Translations under genes and position numbers: made by a program
In this document: positions 63,938 to 64,000 of the stretch, piece after piece
Layout: each line of letters starts with the position of its first letter
Numbering within the stretch: the stretch's first letter is position 1
Notes under the pieces: generated by a model
Database searches by the model: none
Told to the model about the DNA's origin: nothing
Seen by the model: the letters and a program-made list of their open reading frames with translations, nothing else
From: Halarcobacter ebronensis
Lineage (GTDB): Bacteria > Campylobacterota > Campylobacteria > Campylobacterales > Arcobacteraceae
DNA length: 64,000 nucleotides
Assembly (NCBI RefSeq): GCF_013201825.1
Contig: NZ_CP053836.1
Coordinates: 2,976,001 to 3,040,000, forward strand
Direction: 5' to 3'

Positions 63938-64000
63938 ATGTCACAAACTCCAGAATTTACACACTTACATTTACACACAGAATATTCACTTTTAGATGGT
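63938..64000 (+). CDS. dnaE: DNA polymerase III alpha subunit, N-terminal fragment
   Basis: The first 21 codons are in the window; the gene continues past the right edge. FTHLHLHTEYSLLDG is the start of the PHP domain of bacterial DnaE (HLHxHxxYSLLDG). Poor ribosome site (AAAAAAG). This is the replicative polymerase subunit. Confidence 0.9.
   Translation, partial: MSQTPEFTHLHLHTEYSLLDG

Overview
The window is AT-rich (about 70 % or more A+T by eye) and dense with genes. Its housekeeping content fits a member of the Campylobacterota, most likely Arcobacteraceae. Pointers are a CcoG cbb3-oxidase maturation factor, QueH-type queuosine synthesis, a lipid A cluster with GnnA/GnnB (lipid A built on 2,3-diaminoglucose), FlgO-like lipoproteins and Campylobacterota-style TATAAT promoters. 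The species assignment is inference, since no rRNA gene is present.

Layout. 1-4.2 kb: a partial unknown gene, a small membrane protein, an AEC-family transporter, an FMN reductase and a long phosphatidylserine-decarboxylase-like enzyme. 4.4-14.2 kb (minus strand): one type I restriction-modification operon, hsdM - AlbA_2/ATPase regulator - hsdS - FRG protein - DUF3800 - nuclease-like protein - 50-codon ORF - hsdR. Nearly every junction overlaps or is coupled. The regulator carries a 10-bp tandem repeat that could switch its reading frame, and the HsdS has two near-identical recognition domains. 14.4-28 kb: core genes nfo, a lipoprotein whose start appears to be ATA, queH, lpxB-gnnB-gnnA-fabZ-lpxA, clpX, mreBC, a homocysteine methyltransferase, ribE and mnmG, the last behind a leader with four hairpins.

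28-47.7 kb is an accessory island, more AT-rich than its surroundings. It holds a Tn7-like transposition module (tnsA, tnsB, tnsC and tniQ on the minus strand, plus a TnsE-like gene at the far left beside mnmG). Between them are two large restriction/methylation genes (type IIG-like) and a tyrosine recombinase. Each of the two type IIG-like genes is bracketed by inverted copies of one 16-bp palindromic site, placed exactly 11 bases before the start codon and at the stop codon. To the right of tnsA is a four-gene minus-strand operon: DNA methylase, phosphoribosyltransferase-like protein, ORC/CDC6-like ATPase and an unknown 319-residue protein. It looks like a conflict (anti-phage) system.

47.7-64 kb returns to ordinary genes: a SAM methyltransferase, two lipoproteins, relics of a short-chain dehydrogenase and an AraC regulator, a hemD with an N-terminal extension, a Kef-type antiporter, ccoG, pyrG, recJ, two FlgO-like lipoproteins, a DJ-1 protein, a glycosyltransferase, an LpxH-like phosphatase, a patatin-like lipase and the first 21 codons of dnaE. 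No tRNA, rRNA or CRISPR array was seen.

The strongest candidates for something undescribed are the palindrome-bracketed type IIG genes beside a recombinase (possible gene-inversion switches), the methylase/PRTase/ORC-CDC6 operon, and the frame-switching repeat inside the type I operon. All identifications come from reading the sequence and from family knowledge; no database search was run.
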